This document shows positions 15,867 through 25,071 of a stretch of 64,000 nucleotides of DNA, piece after piece. The DNA comes from Clostridia bacterium. Its GTDB lineage: Bacteria; Bacillota; Clostridia; Oscillospirales; Acutalibacteraceae. The position numbers were made by a program, and so were the translations under genes. The DNA lies in NCBI GenBank assembly GCA_024404145.1, contig JAKSQK010000004.1, positions 1 through 64,000 of the forward strand, written 5' to 3'. Position 1 is the first letter of the stretch; every line of letters begins with the position of its first letter. The notes below the pieces were generated by a model that saw only the letters and a program-made list of their open reading frames with translations, ran no database searches and was not told the DNA's origin.

Positions 15867-16643
15867 ATGCGAATTCTTTGTATCGGCGATGTTTGTTCTC
15901 CTTCGGGCGTTCAAAAATGTTTGACTGATTTGCCAAAACTCAAAAAAAAATATAATGCTGACGCGATAATCGTTAACGGCGAAAATTCAGCCCTCGGCAA
16001 CGGAATCGACAGCGATTCGGCATCGCTCTTATTCTCTGCCGGTGCCGATGTTATAACGGGCGGTAATCACACTCTCCGCCATCAAAATTTCCATAGACTT
16101 TTAGATGAGAACCCTTATCTTTTAAGACCTCATAATCTTCCTTCCGAATACGGCTCGGGATATGTTCTCGTCGATATGGGAAAATATTCTCTTGCCGTTA
16201 TTAACCTTATCGGAAAAGTATATCTTGAAAATCTTAAAGCAAAAAATCCGTTTCTTTTTGCCGATGAATTGGTGAACCGAGCAAAAGGCGACGGTGCCAA
16301 TGCCATATTTGTTGATTTCCATGCCGAAGCGACAAGCGAAAAAAGAGCCCTCGCCTTTTATCTTGACGGAAAAGTATCGGCGGTTTTCGGAACCCATACC
16401 CATGTTCAAACCTCCGATGCGCAAATTTTACCAAAAAAGACGGGTTACATAACAGACCTTGGTATGACCGGCCCAAAAGATTCAGTTCTCGGTATTAAAA
16501 AAGAAATTATTATTTCTCGCCTTAAAGATAATACATCGGATAAATTTATATTTTCTGAAAGCGACTGCATAATTTCTGGCTGTTTTTTTAAAACAGATGA
16601 TAAAACCGGAATGACGCTAAGTATTGAAAGCTTTTGTATATAA
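15867..16643 (+). CDS. YmdB-type metallophosphoesterase
   Basis: Metal-dependent phosphodiesterase of the TIGR00282/YmdB family, 258 aa; B. subtilis YmdB acts on 2',3'-cyclic nucleotides and affects sporulation versus biofilm choices. Metal-site motifs appear in order: GD at residues 7-8, VNGENSALGNGI near 37, GGNHTL near 66, DFHAEATSEK near 150 and GTHTHVQTSDAQILP near 175. The usual family GGNHxW has Leu here. It is followed after three bases by the solute-binding lipoprotein gene. Confidence 0.9.
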   Translation: MRILCIGDVCSPSGVQKCLTDLPKLKKKYNADAIIVNGENSALGNGIDSDSASLLFSAGADVITGGNHTLRHQNFHRLLDENPYLLRPHNLPSEYGSGYVLVDMGKYSLAVINLIGKVYLENLKAKNPFLFADELVNRAKGDGANAIFVDFHAEATSEKRALAFYLDGKVSAVFGTHTHVQTSDAQILPKKTGYITDLGMTGPKDSVLGIKKEIIISRLKDNTSDKFIFSESDCIISGCFFKTDDKTGMTLSIESFCI

Positions 16644-16658
16644 AAAATGGTGATTACT

Positions 16659-18275
16659 ATGATTAAGAAATTTTTATCGCTGTTTTTAGCTTTGGTTATG
16701 CTTTTCTCATTTTCTGCCTGTCAAGAAAATGTAAAGAACAGTCCAACCGAAAAAAAGAGCGAAAAAACCGAAAAAAAAGAATCCATTCCTATAAATTTAC
16801 TCTACAATAAAGCGGATTCATTAAATCCCTACACTTGCGTTACCGATAACAACCGAAATTTATGCAAACTTGTTTTTGAGCCGCTTGTTAAAACCGATAA
16901 CAATTTTAAGCCGATTTTAAGGGTTGCGAAATCTGTTAAATTAAGCGGAAAAACCTGTACAGTTACTCTAAAGAATGCCAATTTTTCCGATGGAACAACT
17001 TTATCCGCCAAAGATGTTATTTTCTCATATAATCTTGCAAAAAACAGTAAAAGCATTTATTCTTCGCATTTATATGAAGTTAAATCGGTTTCTTCCGATT
17101 CTTCTAAAACCGTTATATTTAACCTGACAAAAAAAGACCCCTATTTTAAGAATCTTCTCGATTTTCCAATTATTAAAAAAGGAAGCACAAAAAGAACTAA
17201 TTCAGACGGTGTTGCCCTACCGCCTATCGGTTGCGGAAGATACTATGTAAATTTCAAAAATGAAAAACTTTTATTAAACAAACACTTTTTCGGCAAAAAA
17301 TCTTCGATTAAAGAAATAAACCTTATAAATGCACCGGATAACAATTCTATATCCCACTATATTGAAATCGGCGCGACCGAGTTATATTACAATGATTTGT
17401 CGAGTAATAATATTATCAGAATGAGCGGTAAAAAAGCCGAAGTAAACCTTAATGATTTTGTTTATTTGGGGGTTAACCAGCAGTCTTCCGGACTTTCAAG
17501 CAAATATTTGAGATATGCAATATCTTCTGCTATCGACCGAAATGCTATTTGTTCTAATGTTTACTTCAACAACGCCACCCCCGCTTCCGGTTATTTTAAC
17601 CCTAATATTTCCGAAATCAAAGCTGTTCAGTCGATAAAACCTACGAGCGATAATGAAATAACAGTTGAGAATTTGAACAAAATAGGTTATAATAATACGG
17701 ATAGTGATGGATACTATACAAACAGCAAAGGAAAAAGATTAGTTTTGCGTTTGCTTGTAAGCAAAGAGAACAGATATAAAGTTGCTATTGCAAATCTTAT
17801 TAAATCTCAGCTTAAAACGGCAGGAATTGAAATAAAGGTTGTTAGTGCATCATATTCAGAATATAAAAAATCTCTTAAATCCAATTCCTTTGACCTTTAT
17901 TTAGGTGAAATGTCCGTTCTTCCAAACTTTGATGTTTCGGAACTTGTTTTGCAGGGCGGTAAGATGGCATACGGCGTTAAACCGCCAAAAGAAAAAGTCC
18001 AAAAAACCGATAAAAGCAAAGATAAGGAAACCGAAACCAAAACAAAAAATAAAAAAGCAAAAAATATAACGGCAACCTCAAAAAAAGTTATAAATAACTT
18101 CTATAATGGGATATGTTCTCTAAGCGATGTTGCAAGTACCCTGCTAACAGAAATGCCTCAAATTCCGATTCTCTACCGAAAAGGATTATTCTTCTATAAG
18201 GATAATATTAAATCGGGCGTTAAGTCTTGCGAATGCGATATATATTATTCTATCGAAGATTATGTAACCGAATAA
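16659..18275 (+). CDS. Family 5 (oligopeptide-type) solute-binding lipoprotein
   Basis: Secreted binding protein, about 538 aa, with a lipoprotein signal (lipobox FSAC, Cys near residue 22) and then a Lys/Glu-rich linker. The mature part has SBP_bac_5 features: NLLYNKADSLNPYTC, FEPLVKTDNNFKPIL, and FSDGTTLSAKDVIFSYNLAK. A second Lys-rich insert (residues about 445-475, with KETETKTKNKKAK) is unusual. No permease or ATPase gene lies nearby, so the partner transporter must be elsewhere or the protein has another role. ATG 16659 follows GGTGATT; the in-frame ATG 12 bases before overlaps that site. Confidence 0.82.
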   Translation: MIKKFLSLFLALVMLFSFSACQENVKNSPTEKKSEKTEKKESIPINLLYNKADSLNPYTCVTDNNRNLCKLVFEPLVKTDNNFKPILRVAKSVKLSGKTCTVTLKNANFSDGTTLSAKDVIFSYNLAKNSKSIYSSHLYEVKSVSSDSSKTVIFNLTKKDPYFKNLLDFPIIKKGSTKRTNSDGVALPPIGCGRYYVNFKNEKLLLNKHFFGKKSSIKEINLINAPDNNSISHYIEIGATELYYNDLSSNNIIRMSGKKAEVNLNDFVYLGVNQQSSGLSSKYLRYAISSAIDRNAICSNVYFNNATPASGYFNPNISEIKAVQSIKPTSDNEITVENLNKIGYNNTDSDGYYTNSKGKRLVLRLLVSKENRYKVAIANLIKSQLKTAGIEIKVVSASYSEYKKSLKSNSFDLYLGEMSVLPNFDVSELVLQGGKMAYGVKPPKEKVQKTDKSKDKETETKTKNKKAKNITATSKKVINNFYNGICSLSDVASTLLTEMPQIPILYRKGLFFYKDNIKSGVKSCECDIYYSIEDYVTE

Positions 18276-18284
18276 GGAGAGTTA

Positions 18285-18420
18285 GCGTGAATTTTAACGC
18301 TGTAAATTATAAAGACGCCTGTTTCCCGCCGTTATTTTCGGCAACCGAAACAGATGCTATATAAAATCGCCGTTTTGGTGAATTTTATCGCATTTTGTGT
18401 CTTTAAGAAAGAAATGGTGA
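18285..18420 (+). repeat. Stem-rich 5'-leader repeat, copy 2
   Basis: Same element as 10862-10987, here ending at the yloU start. The outer stem is AAAGACGC/GTGTCTTT (an A-U where copy 1 has G-U), the middle hairpin CTGTTTC..GCCG/CGGC..GAAACAG, the third stem ATGC..ATAAAATCGCC/GGTGAATTTTAT..GCAT. Copy 2 has an additional small hairpin GCGTGAATTTTAACGC at its 5' end. The last 30 bases (TTTAAGAAAGAAATGGTGATTTTTATG) are identical to copy 1. Confidence 0.72.
18287..18364 (+). CDS. Possible 25-codon ORF inside the leader repeat
   Basis: GTG 18287 follows AAGGAG (18274-18279) at 7-base spacing and opens a 25-codon frame ending at TAA 18362. The frame lies entirely within the repeat and is not kept in copy 1, where a stop appears after three codons. 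It may be translated as an accident of insertion or act as a leader peptide; I favour accident. Confidence 0.2.
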   Translation: MNFNAVNYKDACFPPLFSATETDAI

Positions 18421-18425
18421 TTTTT

Positions 18426-18776
18426 ATGATATCTTATGAAACAGTATTAGGTAAAGTTTCCATCTCCGAAGCTTATCTGACAAAACTTATCGGCAGTGAA
18501 GTTACTTCTTGCTACGGTGTTGTCGGAATGGTTCCGAGTAACAACCGTCAGAAAATATCAAAATTCATCTCAAAAGGCGCTCCCTCTGATACCGGCATAA
18601 GCGTCCGCGGTGATGCAAATTCCATTGATGTTGAAATCCATATTGAAGTTATATACGGCATCAATATCAGCGCAACCGCAAATAGTATTACAGAAAAGGT
18701 TAAATATGTTGTCAAGCAAACAACCGATATTGATGTAAACCGTGTCGTTGTTAAGATTGACGGTATTAAGGAATAA
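18426..18776 (+). CDS. yloU: Asp23/Gls24 family envelope stress protein (YloU-like)
   Basis: A protein of 116 aa of the DUF322/Asp23 family. The sequence ISEAYLTKLIGSEVTSCYGVVGM followed by the VEIHIEVIYGINISATANSITEKVKYVVKQTTDIDVNRVVVKIDGI stretch matches the YloU subgroup. Family members sit at the membrane face and are linked to envelope stress; the detailed role is unclear. The start ATG 18426 is chosen because its ribosome site is the tail of the leader repeat. In Firmicutes this gene commonly precedes the DAK2-domain gene, as here (24-base gap). Confidence 0.88.
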   Translation: MISYETVLGKVSISEAYLTKLIGSEVTSCYGVVGMVPSNNRQKISKFISKGAPSDTGISVRGDANSIDVEIHIEVIYGINISATANSITEKVKYVVKQTTDIDVNRVVVKIDGIKE

Positions 18777-18800
18777 TTTCCCCTTTCAAAGGAGTGTTTT

Positions 18801-20486
18801 ATGTTGTTTAGCGGAAACGTTTTACGAGATGCAATAATTTCTGCTTCAAACAATCTTTCTAACAATCGTAAGAAGGTTGATGAACTTAATGTTTTTCCGG
18901 TGCCGGACGGCGATACCGGAACGAATATGTCGATGACTCTTGCAAATTCTGTAAGAGAATTATCAAAACTTGAAGGCGAAACCGCCGGAAAGGTTGCTGC
19001 TGCAAACGCATCTGCTCTGCTTCGAGGAGCAAGAGGCAACTCCGGTGTTATAACCTCTATTCTTTTCAGAGGTTTTGCAAAAGGCATTGGAAATGATGAG
19101 TTTTTAACTCCCCAAAATATTGCCGATGCATTTAAGTTTGGTGTTGAAGCGGCTTACAAAGCAGTTATGAAGCCGACCGAAGGCACTATTCTTACCGTCG
19201 CCCGTATTGCAAGTGAAAAAGCAACCGAAAGTTTTGAAAACGGTAATGATTGCTTAAAGGTATTTGAAGATGCCATAAGCGGTGCAAAAGAAGCTTTGGC
19301 GCAAACTCCCGAACTTTTACCGCAACTTAAAAAAGCCGGTGTTGTTGATGCCGGCGGACAAGGTTTTGTTTTAATTCTTGACGGTATGATGTCGGTTTTT
19401 GAAAATGGTGTAATTATTAAATCCGATGTTTCGGAAACTCCCGAAAACAGCGATTCAAACGAAAACGACTCGATAAATGCCGCCGGTGAATTTGATGCAG
19501 ATATAACCTTCACCTACTGCACAGAATTTATTGTTAACCGTGATGCCGATTCCGATAAAGAACCTGCCGAACTTCGCTCATATCTTGAATCAATCGGCGA
19601 CTGCGTTGTTGTAGTTGACGATGAGGAAATAATTAAGGTTCATGTTCATACCGACCATCCGGGAAATGCCATTGAAAATGCTTTAACTTTCGGAAATCTC
19701 GTTCATCTGAAAATTGAAAATATGAGGGACCAGCACGAAAGAGCAAAGCATGATGCCGAGAATGCAAAAAACCGTCCTGCAAAAACTGCCGATCTCAAAG
19801 AGGAAATTAAGTCGGTTGATATTACTAAACCCTACGGTTTTGTATCGGTTGCCGCAGGAGACGGCATTAAAGATTTATTTGCCGAGCTTATGGTTGATAC
19901 CGTTGTCAGCGGCGGTCAGACAATGAATCCAAGCACCGATGATATTCTTCGGGCTATTGAGTCTACCCCTGCTGAAACCGTTTATGTTTTGCCTAACAAC
20001 AAGAATATTATTATGGCGGCTGAGCAAACTATCCCGCTTTCAACCCGTAAGGTTATTGTAATCCATACAAGAACTATTCCGCAGGGTGTTTCGGCCTGTC
20101 TTGCTTTTGACCCCGAAAACGACGACAATACCAACACAATAAATATGCAAAAAGCTGCCGAAAAAATCGCAACGGGCCAAATTACATTTGCCGCCCGTGA
20201 TTCGGATTTCGATGGGTTCAAAATCAAAAAAGGCGAACTTCTGAATATGATAGAAGGTAAGATTTCCTTTGTTGATACTGACCTTCAAAAATCGGCTGTT
20301 AAACTTGTTAAGCAAATGATTAAAAAACAAAGCGAATTTGTTACGGTAATCTACGGTGAAGATGTTTCCGACAGCGATGCGGTTCTTCTCCAAGAACAGC
20401 TAAACGAAAAATTCGGCTCCAAAGTTGAAATTACATTTATAAAGGGTAATCAACCCGTTTATTACTATATTATTTCGGTAGAGTGA
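18801..20486 (+). CDS. fakA: DAK2-domain fatty-acid kinase-type protein (YloV/FakA)
   Basis: Protein of 561 aa with the FakA layout: N-terminal DAK2 kinase domain (NVFPVPDGDTGTNMSMT at about 30-46 and LRGARGNSGVI at about 73-83), a middle domain, and a C-terminal DegV-like region. FakA phosphorylates FakB-bound fatty acids for membrane lipid synthesis. The Asp residues of PDGDTGTN, which bind Mg-ATP, are present. A linker at about 220-240 is rich in Asn/Asp/Ser. Position between yloU and recG agrees with B. subtilis gene order. FakB is not in this window. Confidence 0.9.
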   Translation: MLFSGNVLRDAIISASNNLSNNRKKVDELNVFPVPDGDTGTNMSMTLANSVRELSKLEGETAGKVAAANASALLRGARGNSGVITSILFRGFAKGIGNDEFLTPQNIADAFKFGVEAAYKAVMKPTEGTILTVARIASEKATESFENGNDCLKVFEDAISGAKEALAQTPELLPQLKKAGVVDAGGQGFVLILDGMMSVFENGVIIKSDVSETPENSDSNENDSINAAGEFDADITFTYCTEFIVNRDADSDKEPAELRSYLESIGDCVVVVDDEEIIKVHVHTDHPGNAIENALTFGNLVHLKIENMRDQHERAKHDAENAKNRPAKTADLKEEIKSVDITKPYGFVSVAAGDGIKDLFAELMVDTVVSGGQTMNPSTDDILRAIESTPAETVYVLPNNKNIIMAAEQTIPLSTRKVIVIHTRTIPQGVSACLAFDPENDDNTNTINMQKAAEKIATGQITFAARDSDFDGFKIKKGELLNMIEGKISFVDTDLQKSAVKLVKQMIKKQSEFVTVIYGEDVSDSDAVLLQEQLNEKFGSKVEITFIKGNQPVYYYIISVE

Positions 20487-20490
20487 TATT

Positions 20491-22515
20491 ATGTTAAACT
20501 TTTCGAGTGATATAAGATACTTAAAGGGTGTTGGCGAAAAAAGAGCCGAAACTCTCTATAATTTGGGCATCGATACTGTCGGTGCCCTTTTGCGTTATTA
20601 CCCGAGAAGTTATGAGGATTTTTCGGTTATAACTAAAATTTCTGACTGTAATTCTGACCGAAAAGTTTGTATAAAAGCAAAAATCGTTACTCCTATCTCT
20701 GAAAATTACATACGGAAAAATATGACCATTTTCAAATTTAATGTTTACGACGGAAGCGGTTATCTTTCTATTTCGATTTTTAATGCAAAATTTTTGGCAA
20801 AAAAACTTAATTTAGGCAGCGAATACCTGTTTTTAGGCAAAATAGAAGAAACGGGCTTTTTTCCGCAAATGTCCTCCCCCGTAATAAGAGAGGTAGGCAA
20901 TGTTTCGGTTGAGCCCATATATCCCGCCTCTTCTAAAATGTCTTCAACCGCTATTCAAAAACTTGTAAAAACGGCTATGTCTGCGGATATTTGCGCCGAC
21001 CCTTTGCCCGAAAGCATAAGAGAAAAATATAAGCTTTGCGATTTGGATTATGCTATCAGTAATATCCATTTCCCAAAATCGCCCCAAGCGCTTGAAAGAG
21101 CAAAAAAACGCCTTGTTTTCGAGGAATTATTTGTTCTTCAAACTGCCTTAATGCTTCTTAAAGGCAAAAAGCGAAGCTTAACGCAATATGTTATTGATGA
21201 CGGTTATTTAGATGAATTTTTATCGCTATTACCCTATAATCTTACCGCCGCCCAGTCAAACGCAATTATGGATTGCCTTACCGATATGAAATCCGGTCAT
21301 TCTATGAACCGACTTATTGAGGGCGATGTCGGAAGCGGTAAAACCGCTGTTGCCGCAGCTTTAATGTTTATAACGGCAAAGAATAAATATCAGTCGGCGA
21401 TGATGGTGCCTACCGAGGTTTTGGCAAAACAGCATTATGATAATATTTCCGAGATACTATCTGATACCGATATTAAAATTTGTTTGCTGACAGGTTCTGT
21501 TACGGCAAAGAACAAAAAGGATATAAAAGAAAAAATTGCAAATGGATATTACGATATAGTTATAGGAACCCATGCAATTTTAACCGAAGACACTTTATTT
21601 AATGATTTAGGGCTTGTTATAACCGATGAACAGCATAGATTCGGCGTTAAACAGCGCCAATGCTTATCTTCAAAAAGCACTTCCGTTCATACCCTCGTTA
21701 TGTCGGCAACACCCATTCCGAGAACATTAGGACTTATTATTTACGGCGACCTCGACATAAGCATTATTGACGAATACCCCAAAGGCAGAAAAGAAATTGA
21801 AACATATTTAGTTGACAGTTCTTTTCACAGCCGTGTTTATAACTATGTTAAAAAACACCTTGACGAAGGCCGTCAGGGTTATATCGTTTGCCCTCTTGTT
21901 GAAGAAAACGAAGATTTACAACTAAAAAGCGCAAAGGAATATTTTGATAAGTTATCAAACGATTCTTTTAAGGATTATAAACTCGGTCTTTTGCACGGGA
22001 AAATGAAACCGAAGGAAAAAGACGCCGTTATGAAATCATTTTCAAGCGGCGAAATCGACCTTTTGATTTCAACGGTAGTTATCGAGGTTGGAATTGATGT
22101 TCCCAATGCAACAATAATGATAATCGAAAATGCCGAGCGTTTCGGACTTTCGCAACTTCACCAGCTCAGAGGTCGCATAGGCAGAGGAAAATACAAGTCA
22201 ACCTGTATTCTTATTTCCGATAACAAGGGTACCGAAACAAAAAAACGCCTTCAAGTTATTGTTAATAACAACGATGGATTTAAGATTGCCGACGAAGACC
22301 TTTCGCAAAGAGGTCCCGGCGATTTTCTCGGGAACAGACAGCACGGTCTTCCCGAACTTAGAATTGCCGATATTTTTGCCGATAGAGATATTCTCAAATT
22401 ATGCGGTATGGCGGCAGCTAATCTTCTTGAAAACGACCCAAAATTAAAGCAGCAGGAAAACCTGCTGCTCAGAAATGAAATTATAAATCTGTATAAAAAA
22501 CTTAATGAAAATTAA
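20491..22515 (+). CDS. recG: ATP-dependent DNA helicase RecG
   Basis: Remodels stalled replication forks and branched recombination intermediates (674 aa). An N-terminal wedge/OB domain (YLKGVGEKRAETLYNLGI at the start) precedes helicase motifs: I EGDVGSGKTAVA near 277, II DEQH near 377, III MSATPIPRTLGL near 404, and VI QLRGRIGRG near 560. The TRG-type C-terminal segment is present. Starts four bases after fakA, and its last four bases overlap the convergent pseudouridine synthase gene. Confidence 0.97.
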   Translation: MLNFSSDIRYLKGVGEKRAETLYNLGIDTVGALLRYYPRSYEDFSVITKISDCNSDRKVCIKAKIVTPISENYIRKNMTIFKFNVYDGSGYLSISIFNAKFLAKKLNLGSEYLFLGKIEETGFFPQMSSPVIREVGNVSVEPIYPASSKMSSTAIQKLVKTAMSADICADPLPESIREKYKLCDLDYAISNIHFPKSPQALERAKKRLVFEELFVLQTALMLLKGKKRSLTQYVIDDGYLDEFLSLLPYNLTAAQSNAIMDCLTDMKSGHSMNRLIEGDVGSGKTAVAAALMFITAKNKYQSAMMVPTEVLAKQHYDNISEILSDTDIKICLLTGSVTAKNKKDIKEKIANGYYDIVIGTHAILTEDTLFNDLGLVITDEQHRFGVKQRQCLSSKSTSVHTLVMSATPIPRTLGLIIYGDLDISIIDEYPKGRKEIETYLVDSSFHSRVYNYVKKHLDEGRQGYIVCPLVEENEDLQLKSAKEYFDKLSNDSFKDYKLGLLHGKMKPKEKDAVMKSFSSGEIDLLISTVVIEVGIDVPNATIMIIENAERFGLSQLHQLRGRIGRGKYKSTCILISDNKGTETKKRLQVIVNNNDGFKIADEDLSQRGPGDFLGNRQHGLPELRIADIFADRDILKLCGMAAANLLENDPKLKQQENLLLRNEIINLYKKLNEN

Positions 22516-23486
22516 AGTTCGGTTTTTGAAAACATTTCTTTTGCAAACCAAACTTCGCCGACGGTAAATGTTTTTCCGTTTAAGTAGTTCAGTATTCCGG
22601 CATCGCTCGAAAAATAAAAGCTCAATTTATAAGAATAAAGCGCCTGTTTATCGAAGCCCATTTTTTTATCATTTGCGAGTTTTCCGTATTTTCCGTCGCC
22701 TAAAAGAGGATGACCTATCGAGGCCATATGGGCTCTGATTTGATGAGTTCTGCCGGTTAACAGTTCGATTTCAAGCAACGAAAAACCTTTTTTACTGCAC
22801 AAAGTTTTGTATCTCGTTTTAATCGTTTTATTATTATCGCTTTTTTTCTTGCTTAAATAAACCTTGTTCTTATCTTCGTTTTTTTCGAGATATCCTTCAA
22901 GCGTTGCGCATTTCGGCTCGGGTTTGCCGTGAACTATGCAAAGATATCTCTTGTCAATTTCTCTGTTCTTAATCTTTTGGCAGATAATTCTAAGCGATTC
23001 CGAATTTTTACAGGCAATTACTATTCCGCCTGTATTTCGGTCTATTCTGTTTGCAAGAGCGGGTTTGAAACTATTTTCAGCATCGGGGTCATACTCCCCT
23101 TTTTCATATAAATAATGCTGAATTCTGCCTATAAGAGTATCTCGGTATTCTCCTTTATCGGGATGCACAAGTAAACCCTGCTTTTTATCAACCAAGATGA
23201 TATTCTCATCTTCATATACGATATTTAGTTTATTTGGAGATGATAAAAAATCATAATTCGGCGCTTTTTTTAAGAAAAATTCATCGGAAATATACATATC
23301 AACAACATCGCCTTCTTTAAGGCGAGTAGATATTTCTGCTTTTTTTCTATTCAACTTTATATTTTTTGTTCTAAGGTTTTTATATAGCAACGACGAAGGC
23401 AAATTCGGGCAAACTTTTGTAACAAACTTATCTATTCTTTGACCTGCATCGTTTTTCGAAATTAAAAAGCTCTTAATATGTATCAT
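22512..23486 (-). CDS. RluA-family 23S rRNA/tRNA pseudouridine synthase
   Basis: Isomerises uridine to pseudouridine in rRNA or tRNA (324 aa). An S4-like RNA-binding domain (about 14-72) precedes the catalytic domain. The active-site stretch is NRIDRNTGGIVIACKN with Asp149; the usual family form is RLDRxTSG, so Ile and Gly replacements are present. GRTHQIRAHMASIGHPLLGDGKYG near 243-266 is the second hallmark. The target position cannot be deduced. Convergent with recG, four-base tail overlap. Confidence 0.9.
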   Translation of the reverse strand: MIHIKSFLISKNDAGQRIDKFVTKVCPNLPSSLLYKNLRTKNIKLNRKKAEISTRLKEGDVVDMYISDEFFLKKAPNYDFLSSPNKLNIVYEDENIILVDKKQGLLVHPDKGEYRDTLIGRIQHYLYEKGEYDPDAENSFKPALANRIDRNTGGIVIACKNSESLRIICQKIKNREIDKRYLCIVHGKPEPKCATLEGYLEKNEDKNKVYLSKKKSDNNKTIKTRYKTLCSKKGFSLLEIELLTGRTHQIRAHMASIGHPLLGDGKYGKLANDKKMGFDKQALYSYKLSFYFSSDAGILNYLNGKTFTVGEVWFAKEMFSKTEL

Positions 23487-23555
23487 CCTTTCTTGATTTT
23501 ATTATTACTTTTATGTATAATTACTGTATAGTTTTGACTTTTAGGGGGATTATAA

Positions 23556-24251
23556 ATGGCCGAAAACATTCATTCGGGTCATAGAGAACGCTTAAAAAAA
23601 GAGTTCTTAGACGGAAATTTCAATAGCAGTACTCCTGACCATAAATGGCTCGAACTCTTATTGTTTTTTTGCATTAACCGTTCTGACACAAATCCCTTGG
23701 CGCACGAACTGATAAACAAGTATAAAACCCTCGATGCCGTTTTTGAAGCACCTGTTAACGAACTGATTAAATTTAACGGACTTACAAAAAACAATGTACC
23801 TCTTCTTAAAATGATAATTCCCCTCGCAAGAAAAATCGAACTTCAAAAAAGTGATAATATTTTTAATGCCCTTCACCCCGACAACATCAATGAATATGTT
23901 TTATCAAGGTTTTACGGTCTTACAACGGAACAGATGGGAATAGTTTGCATCGACCAATTAGGTAAAATAATCGACTTCAAATTTTTAAGCGAAGGTGATA
24001 TCGGCGAGGTCAGCATTTCAACAAGAAACATAATAAAATATGTTTTGGAAAAGAATGCCTCTTGCGTAATAATCGCTCATAACCATCCGAAAAGTTTTGC
24101 TTTGCCGAGCAAAGCGGATATTGATGCTACTGTTTCTCTCCGAAAAATTTTAGAGCAGATAAATGTTCGGCTTATTGACCATATCATAGTCTCGGGAAGC
24201 GATTATGTTTCACTTGCCCAAAGTCAGGAATATAAAAGTATTTTTATTTAA
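23556..24251 (+). CDS. radC: RadC/UPF0758 family protein (JAB/MPN metal site)
   Basis: A protein of 231 aa: N-terminal helix-hairpin-helix-like half (ELINKYKTLDAVFEAP..ELIKFNGL) and a C-terminal JAB/MPN domain. The metal motif H175-N-H177-P then S185-x-x-D188 is complete. Despite its name, the E. coli protein has no proven role in radiation repair; the family's function is open. The start follows GGGGG-rich sequence (AGGGGGATTATAAATG). A terminator follows immediately. Confidence 0.87.
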   Translation: MAENIHSGHRERLKKEFLDGNFNSSTPDHKWLELLLFFCINRSDTNPLAHELINKYKTLDAVFEAPVNELIKFNGLTKNNVPLLKMIIPLARKIELQKSDNIFNALHPDNINEYVLSRFYGLTTEQMGIVCIDQLGKIIDFKFLSEGDIGEVSISTRNIIKYVLEKNASCVIIAHNHPKSFALPSKADIDATVSLRKILEQINVRLIDHIIVSGSDYVSLAQSQEYKSIFI

Positions 24252-24256
24252 TTTTT

Positions 24257-24284
24257 ATGGGTGCAACAAAAAAGTTGCACCCAT
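24257..24284. terminator. Terminator between radC and yebC
   Basis: Stem ATGGGTGCAAC / GTTGCACCCAT with a 6-base A loop, then ATTTTTTAT. Serves convergent transcripts. Confidence 0.8.
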
Positions 24285-24300
24285 ATTTTTTATCAAAACA

Positions 24301-25032
24301 TTATTCTTCGGGCATTTCCCAGTTATGCCAAATCTCTTGAACATCGTCGTTTTCTTCAAGCATATCAATTAGTTTTTCCATTTTTTCCGCCATTTCGGGG
24401 TCATCAATAGCGGTTGTTGTTTGAGGAACAAACTGAACTTCTGCCGAAACAAACGAATATCCCTTCTCTTCGAGAGCATCTCGAACAGTTCCCAAATCGT
24501 TAGGTGATGTTGAAATTTCAAATACATCGCCGTCAAAGTTAAAGTCATCTGCACCTGCTTCAAGAGCCGCCTCCATAACTTCGTCTTCATCATGACCTTC
24601 GGCTTCAATATCTATAATGCCCTTGCGGTCAAACATAAACATAACCGAGCCGGATTGACCTAAGTTTCCGCCGCATTTATCAAAATAATGGCGGATATCT
24701 CCGGCGGTACGGTTGCGGTTATCGGTAAGCGTTTCAACAACAACGGCAACTCCGTTTGGCCCGTAGCCCTCATATATCAGTTCTTCATATTCGGCACCGC
24801 CGCTTTCACCGGCGGCTTTTTTGATTATTCTTTCAATATTATCGTTTGGAACATTTGCCGCTTTTGCTTTGGCAATAGCATCTTTAAGACGGCTGTTCTC
24901 CTGCGGGTTCGGACCGCCCTGCTTAACTATTACGGCAATTTCTCTACCCATTTTGGTAAAGATTTTTGCCTTTGCAGCATCTGTTTTTTCCTTTTTTCTC
25001 TTAATGTTATTCCATTTAGAATGTCCTGACAT
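24301..25032 (-). CDS. yebC: YebC/PmpR family protein
   Basis: A protein of 243 aa of the YebC/TACO1 family; members were described as transcription regulators and, more recently, as factors that help ribosomes through proline-rich stretches. The N-terminus SGHSKWNNIKRKKEKTDAAKAKIFTKMGREI and the following GGPNPQENSRLKDAIAKAKAANVPNDNIERIIKKA are nearly invariant in the family. Single-gene unit between radC and the Dus gene. Confidence 0.94.
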   Translation of the reverse strand: MSGHSKWNNIKRKKEKTDAAKAKIFTKMGREIAVIVKQGGPNPQENSRLKDAIAKAKAANVPNDNIERIIKKAAGESGGAEYEELIYEGYGPNGVAVVVETLTDNRNRTAGDIRHYFDKCGGNLGQSGSVMFMFDRKGIIDIEAEGHDEDEVMEAALEAGADDFNFDGDVFEISTSPNDLGTVRDALEEKGYSFVSAEVQFVPQTTTAIDDPEMAEKMEKLIDMLEENDDVQEIWHNWEMPEE

Positions 25033-25071
25033 AAATTACATCTCCTATTATTAAAAACCTTTGATATTGTA

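Noticed and set aside
18354..18425. N-terminal extension of YloU (frame open from 18354)
   Set aside because: The extra 24 codons are the reading of the leader repeat; the family begins at MISYETVLG with a ribosome site just before it.
23556..24251. RadC as part of a defence or mobile island
   Set aside because: RadC proteins can mark islands, but here the gene is flanked by core genes with no integrase, tRNA boundary or composition shift.
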